The notes: generated by a model not told the origin, from the sequence alone. Positions 43,152 through 57,821 are shown, counted from the stretch's first letter. The stretch: DNA of 64,000 nt from Bradyrhizobium sp. C9 (GCF_002532045.1 NZ_NWTG01000004.1:62001-126000), one strand, 5' to 3'. Numbers and translations: made by a program.

Positions 43152-44495
43152 CTAGTCGTGGCTGACGCGCCAGATCGTGCCGTTGCCGTCCTCGGAGACC
43201 AGCAGCGCGCCGTCCCGCGCCACGGTCACACCCACCGGACGGCCCCAGACCTCGTTGTCGGCGATGACGAAGCCGGTGACGAAATCCTCGTACTCGCCGG
43301 TCGGCACGCCGTCCTTCAACCTGATGCGAATGACCTTGTAGCCGGTGCGCTTCGCGCGATTCCACGAGCCGTGTTCGGCAGCGAACGCATCGCCGCGATA
43401 TTCGGCCGGAAAACTGCTGCCGGTGTAGAAGGTCAGGCCGAGCGAGGCCGAGTGCGCCTGCAACAGCACGTCGGGAGTAGTCACCTTGTCCTTGAGATCG
43501 GGTCGCGCGCCGGCATGCGCGGGGTCTTCGTTGGCGCCGATATAGTACCAGGGCCAGCCGTAGAACGCGCCCTCGCGGATACGCGTCACATAGTCGGGCA
43601 CGAGATTGTCGCCGCGGCCGTCGCGCTCGTTGGTCGAGCACCAGGGCGTGCCGCTTCCGGGCTGGATCGCAAGTCCGACGCAGTTGCGGATACCGGTGGC
43701 GAACAGTTTCTGGTTCTTGCCGTCGGGATCGAAGGCCAGCACGGCCGCTCGGTCGGTTTCCGATCCCCAGGCCGCGCCAAGCGCGTGGTCGCGGCTCCAG
43801 CTCTCGATACCTTCCGGCGGCCGGCCAAGGCCCTCGCCTGCGTTGCCGGCGGAGCCGACCGACACCAGCATCCGTTTGCCGTCCGGCGTGAACACGATGT
43901 CGCGCGTCGAGTGGCCGTAGCCGTGCGGAAGGTTTGCGACGATGCTCTCAGGCTTTCCCGACGCCTTGAGATCGCCGTTGCGGTAGGCAAAGCGCACGAC
44001 GCTGTCGGTGTTGGCGACGTAGAGCCATTGCGGATTGTCGCCGTTTGGAAAGAACGCGATGCCGAACGGCCGGTTCAGTCCGGATGCGTAGACCTCATTG
44101 GTCGCCGGCCTGGTGCCGCCGTCGGCGCTGCGCAGGACACGGATACGGCCGGAGCCGGTTTCCACGACGAAGACGTCGCCGTTGGGCGCGGTCCGGATAA
44201 TGCGCGGACCGCTCAGCCCGCTCGCAAACAACTCGACCCTGAAGCCCGCCGGCACCTGCGGCACCGCCGATGCGGGGCGCGATACGACGCGGGACGAATT
44301 GCTGCTGGAGGCCGTTGCGCCCGGCTTGGGCAGGTCCTGCGGCGTGATCAGGCGCACCGTGCCGGGTCTGTCGCGCTGCCAGTCGCCGAATGCCTCCGCG
44401 CCTTTCAGCACAGGTTCAGCGCCCGACCGCGCGATGCCGGTCGCTGCGAAGATGACGACGGAAATGCAGGCGCCGGCAAGATTTGTCTTACGCAT
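43152..44495 (-). CDS. PQQ-type sugar (sorbosone) dehydrogenase family protein
   Basis: A 447-residue exported beta-propeller. A signal peptide (residues 1-27) precedes the soluble glucose/sorbosone dehydrogenase domain: VPAGFRVELFASGLSGPRII, RPFGIAFFPNGDNP, RDIVFTPDGKRMLVSVGSAGN, CVGLAIQPGSGTPWCSTNERDGRGDNLVPDYV and FYTGSSFPAEYRGDAFAAEHGSWN. The family oxidises sugars in the periplasm with PQQ, but many members are uncharacterised. It has no PQQ biosynthesis neighbours. Confidence 0.88.
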   Translation of the reverse strand: MRKTNLAGACISVVIFAATGIARSGAEPVLKGAEAFGDWQRDRPGTVRLITPQDLPKPGATASSSNSSRVVSRPASAVPQVPAGFRVELFASGLSGPRIIRTAPNGDVFVVETGSGRIRVLRSADGGTRPATNEVYASGLNRPFGIAFFPNGDNPQWLYVANTDSVVRFAYRNGDLKASGKPESIVANLPHGYGHSTRDIVFTPDGKRMLVSVGSAGNAGEGLGRPPEGIESWSRDHALGAAWGSETDRAAVLAFDPDGKNQKLFATGIRNCVGLAIQPGSGTPWCSTNERDGRGDNLVPDYVTRIREGAFYGWPWYYIGANEDPAHAGARPDLKDKVTTPDVLLQAHSASLGLTFYTGSSFPAEYRGDAFAAEHGSWNRAKRTGYKVIRIRLKDGVPTGEYEDFVTGFVIADNEVWGRPVGVTVARDGALLVSEDGNGTIWRVSHD

Positions 44496-44634
44496 TTGCT
44501 CCTCGCGCGAGGTCCCGGTCAGACGCGCAGCTCATAGCGCAGTTCGCGCGCAGGCTGCGTTCACAATGTCGTCTGCATCAATGTCCATCGGGAGGCGCTG
44601 TCACATCAGCAGGTGAGCTGCTCCGCAGGATGCA

Positions 44635-46131
44635 CTACACGGCCCTGGAACGGACCATGGGCTTGCGCTCGGCCGTCGTCGGGTCGCGGAACGCCGGCGT
44701 ATCTCCAACAAGCGGCTTGAGAGGAACCGTGAGCCGGCAGATCAGGCCCTCGGTACGCCAATCGAAGTCGGCCCGTCCGCCGAGTTGAGTCTCGATGCTG
44801 GCGATGACACTTCGTGTGCCGAAGCCTTTCTGCTTGGGCTTGGTCACCGGAGGCCCGCCGGATTCCACCCAGGCCAGGATCAGTGTGTCGTCCGCCACTT
44901 CCCAGGTGATCGCGAGCCGGCCCGGCAACACCGACAGGCTGCCATATTTGGCCGAGTTGGTGACGAGCTCGTGCAGCGCCAGTGCCAGCGTCTGCGCGGT
45001 CGCGGGCTGCAGCTGCACCTCTCCGCCGGCGATCTGAATCTGCCCGGCCTCGGAATAAGGCGCAATCTCCTCGGTCACCAGCCGCCGGATCTCGGCGCCC
45101 TGCCAGCTCGACAGCGACAGCACGGTGTGAACCCGCGCCAGCGCCGTGATGCGGCCCTCGACCGCCCGCACATAGGCGGTCACGTTGTGCGCGCGCGTCA
45201 GGCGCACGATCGACTGCGCCAGCGCGAGCGCGTTCTTGGCGCGATGGTCGACCTCGCGGGTCAGGAGGCTCTGCCGTTCCTCGGCCTTCTTGCGATCGGT
45301 GATGTCGACGGTGACGCCGCTGACCCGCACTACCCTGCCGCTCCGGTCGCTGGTCGCCGCAGCCGTGCCGACGCACCAGCGGATCTCGCCGTCCGGCCGC
45401 ACGACGCGGAATTCGGCCTCATAGGAGGTGTGGCCGTTGCCGAAGCCGGTCCAGCCCTGCCGGAGTTGTTCGACATCGTCGGGATGAAACAGCGCCCGGA
45501 TATTGTCGGAGGTCAGTGCGAAGGATTTCGGATCGACGCCGAAGATCTTGTATTGCCCTTCGTCCCACATCCAGTCCCCGTTGACCCAATCCCAATCCCA
45601 CGAGCCCATCTTGCCTGCGGCAATCGCCATGCTGCGACGTGCTTCGCTCTCGACCAGCCGGGTGGTCGACTGCTCGAGCTCGGCGGTGCGCGCGCGCACC
45701 CGGTCTTCCAGTTCGGCATTGAGGCGTTCGAGTTGCCGCGTCTTGCGGTACAGCTCGGCGAACACGCGGATCTTTGCGCGCAACACTTCCGGCACGACCG
45801 GCACCGGCACGTAATCGACCGCACCCATCTCATAGCCGCGCAGCCGGTCGATATCGCTGACCTGGATTGCCGAGATGAAGATCATCGCGGTCTTTTGAAA
45901 ACGCGGATGTTCGCGGATCATTGCTGCGAGTTCGAAGCCGTCGAGCTCGGGCATGCAGACGTCGACCAGGATGACCGCGACTTCGTTCTTGAGCAGGAAC
46001 TCGAGTGCCTCGCGGCCCGACGAAGCGGCAACCAACGTCTCGCCGAGCTCTTTCAGGATGACCTCATAAGCCAGCAGCTTGGCCGGCTGGTCATCGACCA
46101 GAAGGATGTTTACCTTTTCATGGTCCATCAT
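44635..46131 (-). CDS. REC-PAS-HWE histidine kinase
   Basis: A 498-residue soluble signalling protein. It has an N-terminal receiver domain (LLVDDQPAK, phosphoacceptor Asp57 in VILVDVCMPELDG), a coiled coil (about 125-160), a PAS domain with PAC (GEIRWCVGTAAAT ... GVTVDITDRKKAEE), and an HWE-type kinase core: His296 in EVDHRAKN, the ALHELVTNSAKYG N-box and GFGTRSVI. HWE kinases often act in light or general-stress signalling. It starts 13 bases after the giant kinase and probably receives phosphate from it. Confidence 0.94.
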   Translation of the reverse strand: MMDHEKVNILLVDDQPAKLLAYEVILKELGETLVAASSGREALEFLLKNEVAVILVDVCMPELDGFELAAMIREHPRFQKTAMIFISAIQVSDIDRLRGYEMGAVDYVPVPVVPEVLRAKIRVFAELYRKTRQLERLNAELEDRVRARTAELEQSTTRLVESEARRSMAIAAGKMGSWDWDWVNGDWMWDEGQYKIFGVDPKSFALTSDNIRALFHPDDVEQLRQGWTGFGNGHTSYEAEFRVVRPDGEIRWCVGTAAATSDRSGRVVRVSGVTVDITDRKKAEERQSLLTREVDHRAKNALALAQSIVRLTRAHNVTAYVRAVEGRITALARVHTVLSLSSWQGAEIRRLVTEEIAPYSEAGQIQIAGGEVQLQPATAQTLALALHELVTNSAKYGSLSVLPGRLAITWEVADDTLILAWVESGGPPVTKPKQKGFGTRSVIASIETQLGGRADFDWRTEGLICRLTVPLKPLVGDTPAFRDPTTAERKPMVRSRAV

Positions 46132-46144
46132 ATTCGATCGCCGA

Positions 46145-52429
<6,285 letters not shown>

Positions 52430-52757
52430 GGAATTTCCCCTACGCGCTGGCCACGAATCCTGGGACTCGGAGAAGCCAGTCTGACCATAAGAATGACTGC
52501 CCTTGATTGATTCAAGCGGGAAAACGCCAAAACCGCAATTTGTGACGCAAACCGAGTAGCTTAATCGCCGATGGAACCAAAAGTTCCGACCGGCATGGCA
52601 ACTCTTTGCTTGGTCCGGATAGGCTGCTCGGATCGGGAGGGCATAACGATCAAATGCAACCGATCGGCGTGTCCGGCATGCGGGCCGCCGAACAGGGACA
52701 AGGCTGCCGGGCGCATCAGGAACTACATGCCTGACGACGTCCAAACATTTCGAAGGA
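52430..52757. other. Upstream region of the giant kinase gene
   Basis: This 328-base gap is less G+C-rich near 52480-52600 and has no clear gene. It contains an inverted repeat ggaac-N5-gttcc (52573-52587) and the sequence ttgattgattcaa near 52503. Either could belong to the kinase promoter; neither is a firm match to a known regulator. Confidence 0.5.
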
Positions 52758-52940
52758 TCAGCGGTCCGCGGGCCAGGTTCGCCGCACCAATTGCACCCGT
52801 TCGATCCGGCTGCATTGTTCGCAGCGGTATTGAAGGATGTCCTTACCCTCGCTGCCCGGAGAGCTGCTCTCAAGCCGCATCGTCCTGATGCAGCTGATGC
52901 AGGAGATCAGCGTCAGCAGCGGACTGCGATCGTCATTCAT
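52758..52940 (-). CDS. Small zinc-ribbon protein
   Basis: A 60-residue protein with two CxxC pairs ([14 protein letters not shown] ... [15 protein letters not shown]), spaced as in a zinc ribbon, ending in a basic tail (RRTWPADR). Only the Cys pattern supports it as a real gene; the start (ATG 52940) is uncertain, with in-frame alternatives at 52976 and 53012, and no strong Shine-Dalgarno. Function unknown. Confidence 0.55.
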   Translation of the reverse strand: MNDDRSPLLTLISCISCIRTMRLESSSPGSEGKDILQYRCEQCSRIERVQLVRRTWPADR

Positions 52941-53067
52941 CGATGCCCGCGGTGGCGCGGTCGGATCGGCGATCATGGCGCTGGGCGATGCTATGGTGTT
53001 GGCTCTCACCACAAGAAAATGCCCACCCTTGGCTAGGGTTCCCGCTTCGAAACCAGATTCGGACCGA

Positions 53068-53388
53068 TCAAGTCCGCGCGTTGCTCTGGCCCGGCTTGGC
53101 CTTGCCCTTGTCCGATTTGACGGCGGCCGGCTTGGCGGTTGCGACCGGCCGATCCGCGAAGCTTCGGCTCAGCCGCTCCCGAACCGTGGGGAGGCGCTCG
53201 CCGCCGCCGGCGGCCTTCCAGTGGCCGACGAGCTCGGCCACTTCGGCGCGCATTGCCATCAGCCGGTAGGACGCTTCGCTGCAATCCAGATCGCGGTTAA
53301 CCTGGTCCCGGATCGACGCCTCGACCAGCGTCATCTCAGCTCGCAAAGTGCTGATCCTGCGACGAATTTCATTGATCTTGTTGTCCAT
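53068..53388 (-). CDS. 106-residue hypothetical protein, probable SOS gene
   Basis: A hydrophilic, helical protein (MDNKINEIRRRISTLRAEMT, RDLDCSEASYRLMAMRAEVAELVGHWK) with a basic, disordered C terminus (AKPAAVKSDKGKAKPGQ). No known domain is recognised. Its start codon is ten bases from a GAAC-N7-GAAC LexA-type box, so induction by DNA damage is likely. It is divergent from the DUF3072-like gene. Confidence 0.72.
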   Translation of the reverse strand: MDNKINEIRRRISTLRAEMTLVEASIRDQVNRDLDCSEASYRLMAMRAEVAELVGHWKAAGGGERLPTVRERLSRSFADRPVATAKPAAVKSDKGKAKPGQSNART

Positions 53389-53397
53389 GGTTTGTTA

Positions 53398-53412
53398 GAA
53401 CAAAAATAGAAC
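53398..53412. promoter_or_regulatory. LexA (SOS) box GAAC-N7-GAAC
   Basis: gaac-aaaaata-gaac is an exact direct repeat of the alphaproteobacterial LexA site (GTTC-N7-GTTC on the other strand), within an AT-rich gap between two divergent small genes. It lies ten bases before the start codon of the minus-strand gene and 38 bases before that of the plus-strand gene. Confidence 0.75.
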
Positions 53413-53449
53413 ATATTGTCAAGTCACGATCCGGCAAGTGAGGTGAGCG

Positions 53450-53650
53450 ATGAGCATGGCAGCGGTGAGATTTGGCGGGGTTGCGGAGCGGCTTGGCGGA
53501 CTGATGTCGCGGGCCCAGGCACTGCGGTTGCGGACCCTGGCCGAGGAAGCCTATCAGCCGAACCAGTACGCGCGCGACCTGACGTCGGAGGAAGCCGAGC
53601 GGCGCATCGATGCCCTCCGGGCGGAGATCGCGCTGGCGGATTCGTTCTGA
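53450..53650 (+). CDS. DUF3072-like small protein
   Basis: A 66-residue protein (LMSRAQALRLRTLAEEAYQP, DLTSEEAERRIDALRAEIAL). The pattern of a helix, an acidic EEAxxP turn and an LTSEEAxRRIxxLxA helix fits the DUF3072 family of unknown function. A gaggtgagcg ribosome-binding site precedes the ATG. It shares the gap with a LexA box. Confidence 0.7.
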   Translation: MSMAAVRFGGVAERLGGLMSRAQALRLRTLAEEAYQPNQYARDLTSEEAERRIDALRAEIALADSF

Positions 53651-53756
53651 ACCGCCCACCCCGACCGAGCCAGACACTCCCTTAAGGCTTTGATATAGCG
53701 GCGCAGCCAGGTCTGTTCTGTTATTGCTGTTTGCCTTTTGGGGGGGGGAGCCTTTC

Positions 53757-54011
53757 GTGCTGGAGCTGGAGAAGCGGTCGCCGCTTGCGTTCCCGATCAC
53801 GCTGAAGGACGGGCGAACACTCGCAACCGTCGGCGACGCGGCGGACTACCTGTCAGCACTGAGCGCCGATCAGCGCGAGCGCGGCTACTGGAAGACGGCG
53901 ATCATGATGTTCAACAACGCGATGCGCGAGCCCAGCTATCTGAGGATCGCAACGATGAACATGCGCTCTGCCCTTGTGTATGACCGCCTCGTCGACGATG
54001 TCGGCCGCTGA
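53757..54011 (+). CDS. DUF982-family protein
   Basis: An 84-residue protein that starts at GTG six bases after a run of nine or so G (gggggggag), which acts as its ribosome-binding site. The pattern FPITLKDGRTLATVGDAADYLSAL ... AIMMFNNAMREPSYLRIATMNMRSAL fits DUF982, a family of unknown function that is numerous in Rhizobiales. A related protein lies 160 bases away, facing it. Confidence 0.72.
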   Translation: MLELEKRSPLAFPITLKDGRTLATVGDAADYLSALSADQRERGYWKTAIMMFNNAMREPSYLRIATMNMRSALVYDRLVDDVGR

Positions 54012-54172
54012 TTGTGATGTTGCCGCTACAGCCGAATCGGCGCGCCTTTCGTAAGGCCCGATCGTTATGGCCGCAAACAAGGTAACGGCGGTACACGCGA
54101 CGGCTGGGAGCGCAATGCGCTTCGGCCGCACACTCGGGCCGCCTTCGGAGGGCCAAGGCGGCCCATTTCTTT

Positions 54173-54430
54173 TCAAAGCAATTTGGCGCGGACGAACAGC
54201 ATCCGCAGCGCGGAGGTTGCTTGCACCGTCAGCATGGCGTTACCGGCCGCGCGCTCCAGCGCGACCAGCGCGTCGTCATGCAGTGAGCGGAACTCCATCC
54301 ATTCGACGGCGCTGAGATTGTTGATGAAGCGGTAAGCCTGGCCGACGGTCGCGAGCGTCACCGTCTCGCCGTTCAGTCGCACCTTGAATGTCGCCTTCAG
54401 CGGCGTGTCGGATTTGGAAACGTCAGCCAT
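54173..54430 (-). CDS. DUF982-like protein
   Basis: An 85-residue protein (FKVRLNGETVTLATVGQAYRFINNLSAVEW ... ALVALERAAGNAMLTVQATSALRMLF) with the same layout as the protein at 53757: a beta hairpin, the TLATVG turn and two helices. Divergent paralogues facing each other. The function is unknown. Confidence 0.7.
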   Translation of the reverse strand: MADVSKSDTPLKATFKVRLNGETVTLATVGQAYRFINNLSAVEWMEFRSLHDDALVALERAAGNAMLTVQATSALRMLFVRAKLL

Positions 54431-54542
54431 GGCGCGGTTGTGCTCCGCGGCGCGCTAATGTCAATCTAATTTCTCTGCTCCCACGCCGGTGCGCCGGCTC
54501 CACGGAATCGCAATGTCTGTTAGCGTTTCGTGGGGGTGATTC

Positions 54543-56612
54543 GTGCCTGAGCTTGCCAACACAGCCTATCTCGATGCGCTCAATTCCGAGCAGCGCCGCG
54601 CCGTCGAGCACGGGGTCGGCAGGGATGGCATCGTCGGCCCCCCGTTGCTGGTGATCGCGGGCGCAGGCTCCGGCAAGACCAATACGCTCGCCCATCGCGT
54701 CGCGCATCTGATCGTCGCGGGCGCCGATCCGCGCCGCATCCTGTTGATGACCTTTTCGCGACGCGCCGCCGCCGAGATGACGGGCCGCGTCGAGCGCATC
54801 GCGCGGCGCGTGCTCGGCGATCGCGCCTCGATCATGACCGATGCGCTGAATTGGGCCGGTACCTTCCACGGCATCGGTGCGCGGCTGCTCCGCGAATTCG
54901 CCGAGCGCATCGCGCTCGACCCGGCCTTCACGATCCATGACCGTGAGGACTCCGCCGACTTGATGAACCTGGTCCGCCACGATCTCGGGTTCTCCCGCAC
55001 CGAAAGCCGGTTTCCCACCAAAGGCACCTGCCTTGCGATCTATTCGCGCTGCGTCAACGCGGAGATGCCGATCGAGGCCGTGCTGGGCCAGTTCTTCCCG
55101 TGGTGCGCCGGCTGGGCCAACGAGTTGAAGCAATTGTTCGCGGCCTATGTCGAAGCCAAGCAGCGGCAGAACGTGCTCGATTACGACGACCTCCTGCTCT
55201 ACTGGGCGCAGATGGTGACGGATACGGCGCTCGCGGAGGAGATCGGCGGCCGCTTCGACCATGTGATGGTCGACGAGTATCAGGACACCAACCGCCTGCA
55301 ATCCTCCATCCTGCTCGCGCTCAAGCCGGCGGGACGCGGGCTCACGGTCGTCGGCGACGACGCGCAGTCGATCTACTCGTTCCGCGCCGCCACCGTGCGC
55401 AACATCCTCGACTTCCCGGCGCAGTTCAGCCCGGCCGCCGAGATCGTCACGCTCGACCGCAACTATCGCTCGACGCAGCCGATCCTGGCGGCCGCCAATG
55501 GCGTGATCTCGCTCGCCAAGGAACGCTTCACCAAGAACCTCTGGACCGACCGGACCTCGACCCGCAGGCCGCTGCTCGTCACGATCCGCGACGAAGCCGA
55601 TCAAGCCCGCTACATCGTCGAGCAGGTGCTGGCCAACCGTGAGGAAGGCGCGCTGTTGAAGCATCAGGCGGTGCTGTTCCGCACCTCCTCGCACAGCGGC
55701 CCGCTGGAGGTCGAGCTGACCCGCCGCAACATTCCGTTCGTGAAATTCGGCGGCCTCAAATTCCTCGACGCCGCGCACGTCAAGGACATGCTGGCGCTGC
55801 TGCGTTTCACCGCCAATCCGCGCGACCGGGTCACCGGCTTTCGCATCCTGCATCTGTTGCCCGGCGTCGGCCCGGCCTCGGCGCAGCGCGTGCTCGACCG
55901 CATGGCAGAAGCCGCCGATCCGATCGCAGCGCTGGTCGCACTGCCCGCCCCGCCCCGCGCCGGCGCCGACTGGCGGCTGTTCGTCGAGGCGATCGAGAAC
56001 CTCCGCTACTCGGAATGGCCGGTCGACATCGAACGCGCGCGCCTCTGGTACGAGCCGCATCTCGATCGCATCCACGAGGACAGCGAGGTCCGCCGCGCCG
56101 ACCTCATTCAGCTCGAGCAGATCGCCGCCGGCTATCCGTCGCGCGAACGCTTCCTTACCGAACTCACGCTCGATCCACCCGACGCGACCAGCGACCAGGC
56201 CGGCGTGCCGCTGCTCGATGAGGATTATCTGATCCTGTCGACCATCCACTCCGCCAAGGGGCAGGAATGGAAATCCGTCTACGTGCTCAACGTCGTCGAC
56301 GGCTGCATGCCCTCCGATCTCGGCGCCGGCACCTCGGCCGAGCTCGAGGAGGAGCGCCGCCTGCTCTATGTCGCGATGACCCGCGCCAAGGACGATCTGC
56401 ATCTGATGGTGCCGCAGCGCTTTTTCGTCCACGGCCAGGCCGCCAAGGGCGACCGGCACATGTACGCCTCGCGCACCCGGTTCATCCCGGAACGGCTGCT
56501 GCCGATGTTCGAGCGAACCGGCTGGCCGCGCGCCGCGACCGCGCAGGCCTCCTCCGCCAGCCGCGCGCCGCCGATCGATATCGGCGCCCGGATGCGCGGT
56601 ATGTGGCGCTGA
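54543..56612 (+). CDS. UvrD/Rep-family ATP-dependent helicase
   Basis: A 689-residue superfamily 1A helicase. The motifs are in order: Q-motif LNSEQRRAVEH, Walker A (IAGAGSGKTNTL), motif Ia (TFSRRAAAEM), motif II (DHVMVDEYQDTN), motif III (VVGDDAQSIYSFRAA), motif IV (RNYRSTQPIL), motif V (STIHSAKGQEW) and motif VI (LLYVAMTRAKDDL). It starts with GTG. It is more compact than UvrD (about 720 residues) and probably acts in repair or replication restart. A full-length UvrD may exist elsewhere. Confidence 0.95.
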   Translation: MPELANTAYLDALNSEQRRAVEHGVGRDGIVGPPLLVIAGAGSGKTNTLAHRVAHLIVAGADPRRILLMTFSRRAAAEMTGRVERIARRVLGDRASIMTDALNWAGTFHGIGARLLREFAERIALDPAFTIHDREDSADLMNLVRHDLGFSRTESRFPTKGTCLAIYSRCVNAEMPIEAVLGQFFPWCAGWANELKQLFAAYVEAKQRQNVLDYDDLLLYWAQMVTDTALAEEIGGRFDHVMVDEYQDTNRLQSSILLALKPAGRGLTVVGDDAQSIYSFRAATVRNILDFPAQFSPAAEIVTLDRNYRSTQPILAAANGVISLAKERFTKNLWTDRTSTRRPLLVTIRDEADQARYIVEQVLANREEGALLKHQAVLFRTSSHSGPLEVELTRRNIPFVKFGGLKFLDAAHVKDMLALLRFTANPRDRVTGFRILHLLPGVGPASAQRVLDRMAEAADPIAALVALPAPPRAGADWRLFVEAIENLRYSEWPVDIERARLWYEPHLDRIHEDSEVRRADLIQLEQIAAGYPSRERFLTELTLDPPDATSDQAGVPLLDEDYLILSTIHSAKGQEWKSVYVLNVVDGCMPSDLGAGTSAELEEERRLLYVAMTRAKDDLHLMVPQRFFVHGQAAKGDRHMYASRTRFIPERLLPMFERTGWPRAATAQASSASRAPPIDIGARMRGMWR

Positions 56613-56641
56613 AACCGGCCCGAAAAAATCTGCTGACGACA

Positions 56642-56666
56642 GGAACGAAGTTGCCAGCCTCGCGTT
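56642..56666 (+). promoter_or_regulatory. EcfG-type promoter sequence in the helicase-cyclase gap
   Basis: GGAAC (56642-56646), 16 bases, CGTT (56663-56666): an exact match to the stress-sigma consensus, in an intergenic gap, pointing at a terminator 35 bases further on. A single such match is expected by chance about once per 130 kb of double-stranded sequence for this spacing, so context is needed. Confidence 0.5.
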
Positions 56667-56672
56667 GAAGCG

Positions 56673-56741
56673 CCGTTCGTAATCGGCAAACGACCATCCC
56701 GACGGCTTCGGCGCGGTGTTCCGTGCTGGAGCCGTCTTTTT
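56673..56741 (+). ncRNA. Candidate small RNA, stress-controlled
   Basis: From the predicted start (about seven bases after the CGTT) to the T-run is a 70-base unit with no ORF. It ends in a strong composite hairpin followed by five T. It fits a sigma-EcfG-driven sRNA in an organism with hfq. The alternative is that the hairpin only terminates the helicase mRNA. Confidence 0.35.
56701..56741 (+). terminator. Intrinsic terminator in the helicase-cyclase gap
   Basis: The outer stem gacggct/agccgtc (7 bp) and inner stem gcgcgg/ccgtgc (one G-U) with loop tgtt form a two-part hairpin directly followed by ttttt. It serves the helicase gene and/or the candidate small RNA. Confidence 0.7.
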
Positions 56742-56754
56742 GCGTCGCGTCAAT

Positions 56755-57486
56755 TCACGCCGGAAATAGCGTGACGGGCCGGTCGAAGCCCTTCAGCGTG
56801 TAGTCCGACCCGGCGGCCGTGATCATGTCGCCCGTTCGATCCCGGACCGCCGTCGTGACCAGGATCTCGCCGGACTTCGCCGCCGCCTGCGCGCGTGCCG
56901 CGCGATTGACCACCGTGCCGACCGCCGTCAGGTCGCGATGGGTCTGGCCGAACTCTCCGAAATTGGTGTCACCGCTGTCCATTCCAATCCCGATGCCGAG
57001 CTCGATGTCGCCGGCGCCGATCGCCTGCGCCAGGGCGTCGCGCCTTTCCTGGAAACGGCGCTGGATCTCGCGCGCCGCCTGCAAGGCCTGCACCGCATGA
57101 TCGTCCCGCCGCACCGGAAAATTGAAGATCGCGAACACGGCATCGCCGATCGTCTTGTTGAGAATGCCGTCATAGCGCCAGATCGCGGCGGCGCAGTCGT
57201 CGTAGAATGCATCGAGCAGCGAGGTCAGCCCGGCCGGCGCGATGGTCTGCGTCAGCGTGGTGTAGCCGCGCAGATCGGCGAACAGGAGGGTGGCGTCGAT
57301 GGTCACGGCGCGCGCCTTCATGATCTTCGAGAACGCCATCTCGCAGATCGTGCAGGTGTTCGGGTTCATGCGGCTCGGCCGGACACCGAACAGGCGGAAC
57401 GGCGCCGACAACGGACCGCGCAGCGGGATCGGCATATGCAGGTTTTGCCAGCAGCCGAGGCAGATCGTTGCGGGTTCCGGAGTCAT
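56755..57486 (-). CDS. Adenylate/guanylate cyclase with N-terminal cysteine motif
   Basis: A 243-residue class III cyclase. The catalytic domain has the two metal Asp residues (LLFADLRGYT and GDAVFAIFNFP) and ends in GEILVTTAVRDRTG. The N terminus carries two CxxC pairs (ICLGCWQN; NPNTCTICEMAF), suggesting bound zinc or an iron-sulfur cluster. No membrane segment is present. It makes cAMP or cGMP; it may be redox- or metal-controlled. A PilZ gene follows upstream on the same strand. Confidence 0.9.
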   Translation of the reverse strand: MTPEPATICLGCWQNLHMPIPLRGPLSAPFRLFGVRPSRMNPNTCTICEMAFSKIMKARAVTIDATLLFADLRGYTTLTQTIAPAGLTSLLDAFYDDCAAAIWRYDGILNKTIGDAVFAIFNFPVRRDDHAVQALQAAREIQRRFQERRDALAQAIGAGDIELGIGIGMDSGDTNFGEFGQTHRDLTAVGTVVNRAARAQAAAKSGEILVTTAVRDRTGDMITAAGSDYTLKGFDRPVTLFPA

Positions 57487-57569
57487 CGGCGTATCACCTG
57501 CTGTTCCAGCAGCCAGACCCGCCCCAGCTCAGCACGGTCGGTCATGGCACCCCCACGAGGTTGCCGCGC

Positions 57570-57821
57570 TCAGGCGGCAGTCACGAAACTCACTCCAATC
57601 CGCGTCTTTTTGCTCCAGATCACCTGGCAGTCATAGACGACCGAGGCGTCACGGGCCATCACCAGGCGGAATCTATGCGGAACGAAGGCCGGATTCTCGA
57701 CCTCGATGGCGGCCCCTTCCGGCGATATGTTCACGATCGTGCAATGCATGACCGAGCCGCCCGACGAGACATAGCCGGGTTCATTGACCTCGGTTCGCGG
57801 ATGCTTGCGCTTTTCGTCCAC
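57570..57821 (-). CDS. PilZ-domain protein
   Basis: An 83-residue PilZ protein with the c-di-GMP binding motifs RxxxR-like (EKRKHPRTEV) and N/DxSxxG (IVNISPEGAAIEV). The start is GTG with gggggagg just upstream; the longer open frame begins at 57878. It probably binds cyclic di-GMP and modulates motility or polysaccharide output. It lies 83 bases upstream of the cyclase gene on the same strand. Confidence 0.88.
   Translation of the reverse strand: MDEKRKHPRTEVNEPGYVSSGGSVMHCTIVNISPEGAAIEVENPAFVPHRFRLVMARDASVVYDCQVIWSKKTRIGVSFVTAA

Noticed and set aside
52500-52520. FixK/FNR-like box ttgattgattcaa upstream of the giant kinase
   Set aside because: The half-sites are separated by five bases instead of the required spacing for TTG(A/C)-N6-(T/G)CAA, so it is not a valid box.
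54423-56753. A 776-codon minus-strand frame over the helicase, whose first 50 residues lie in the intergenic gap
   Set aside because: It starts with TTG without a ribosome-binding site and becomes antisense low-complexity sequence over a clear helicase gene.
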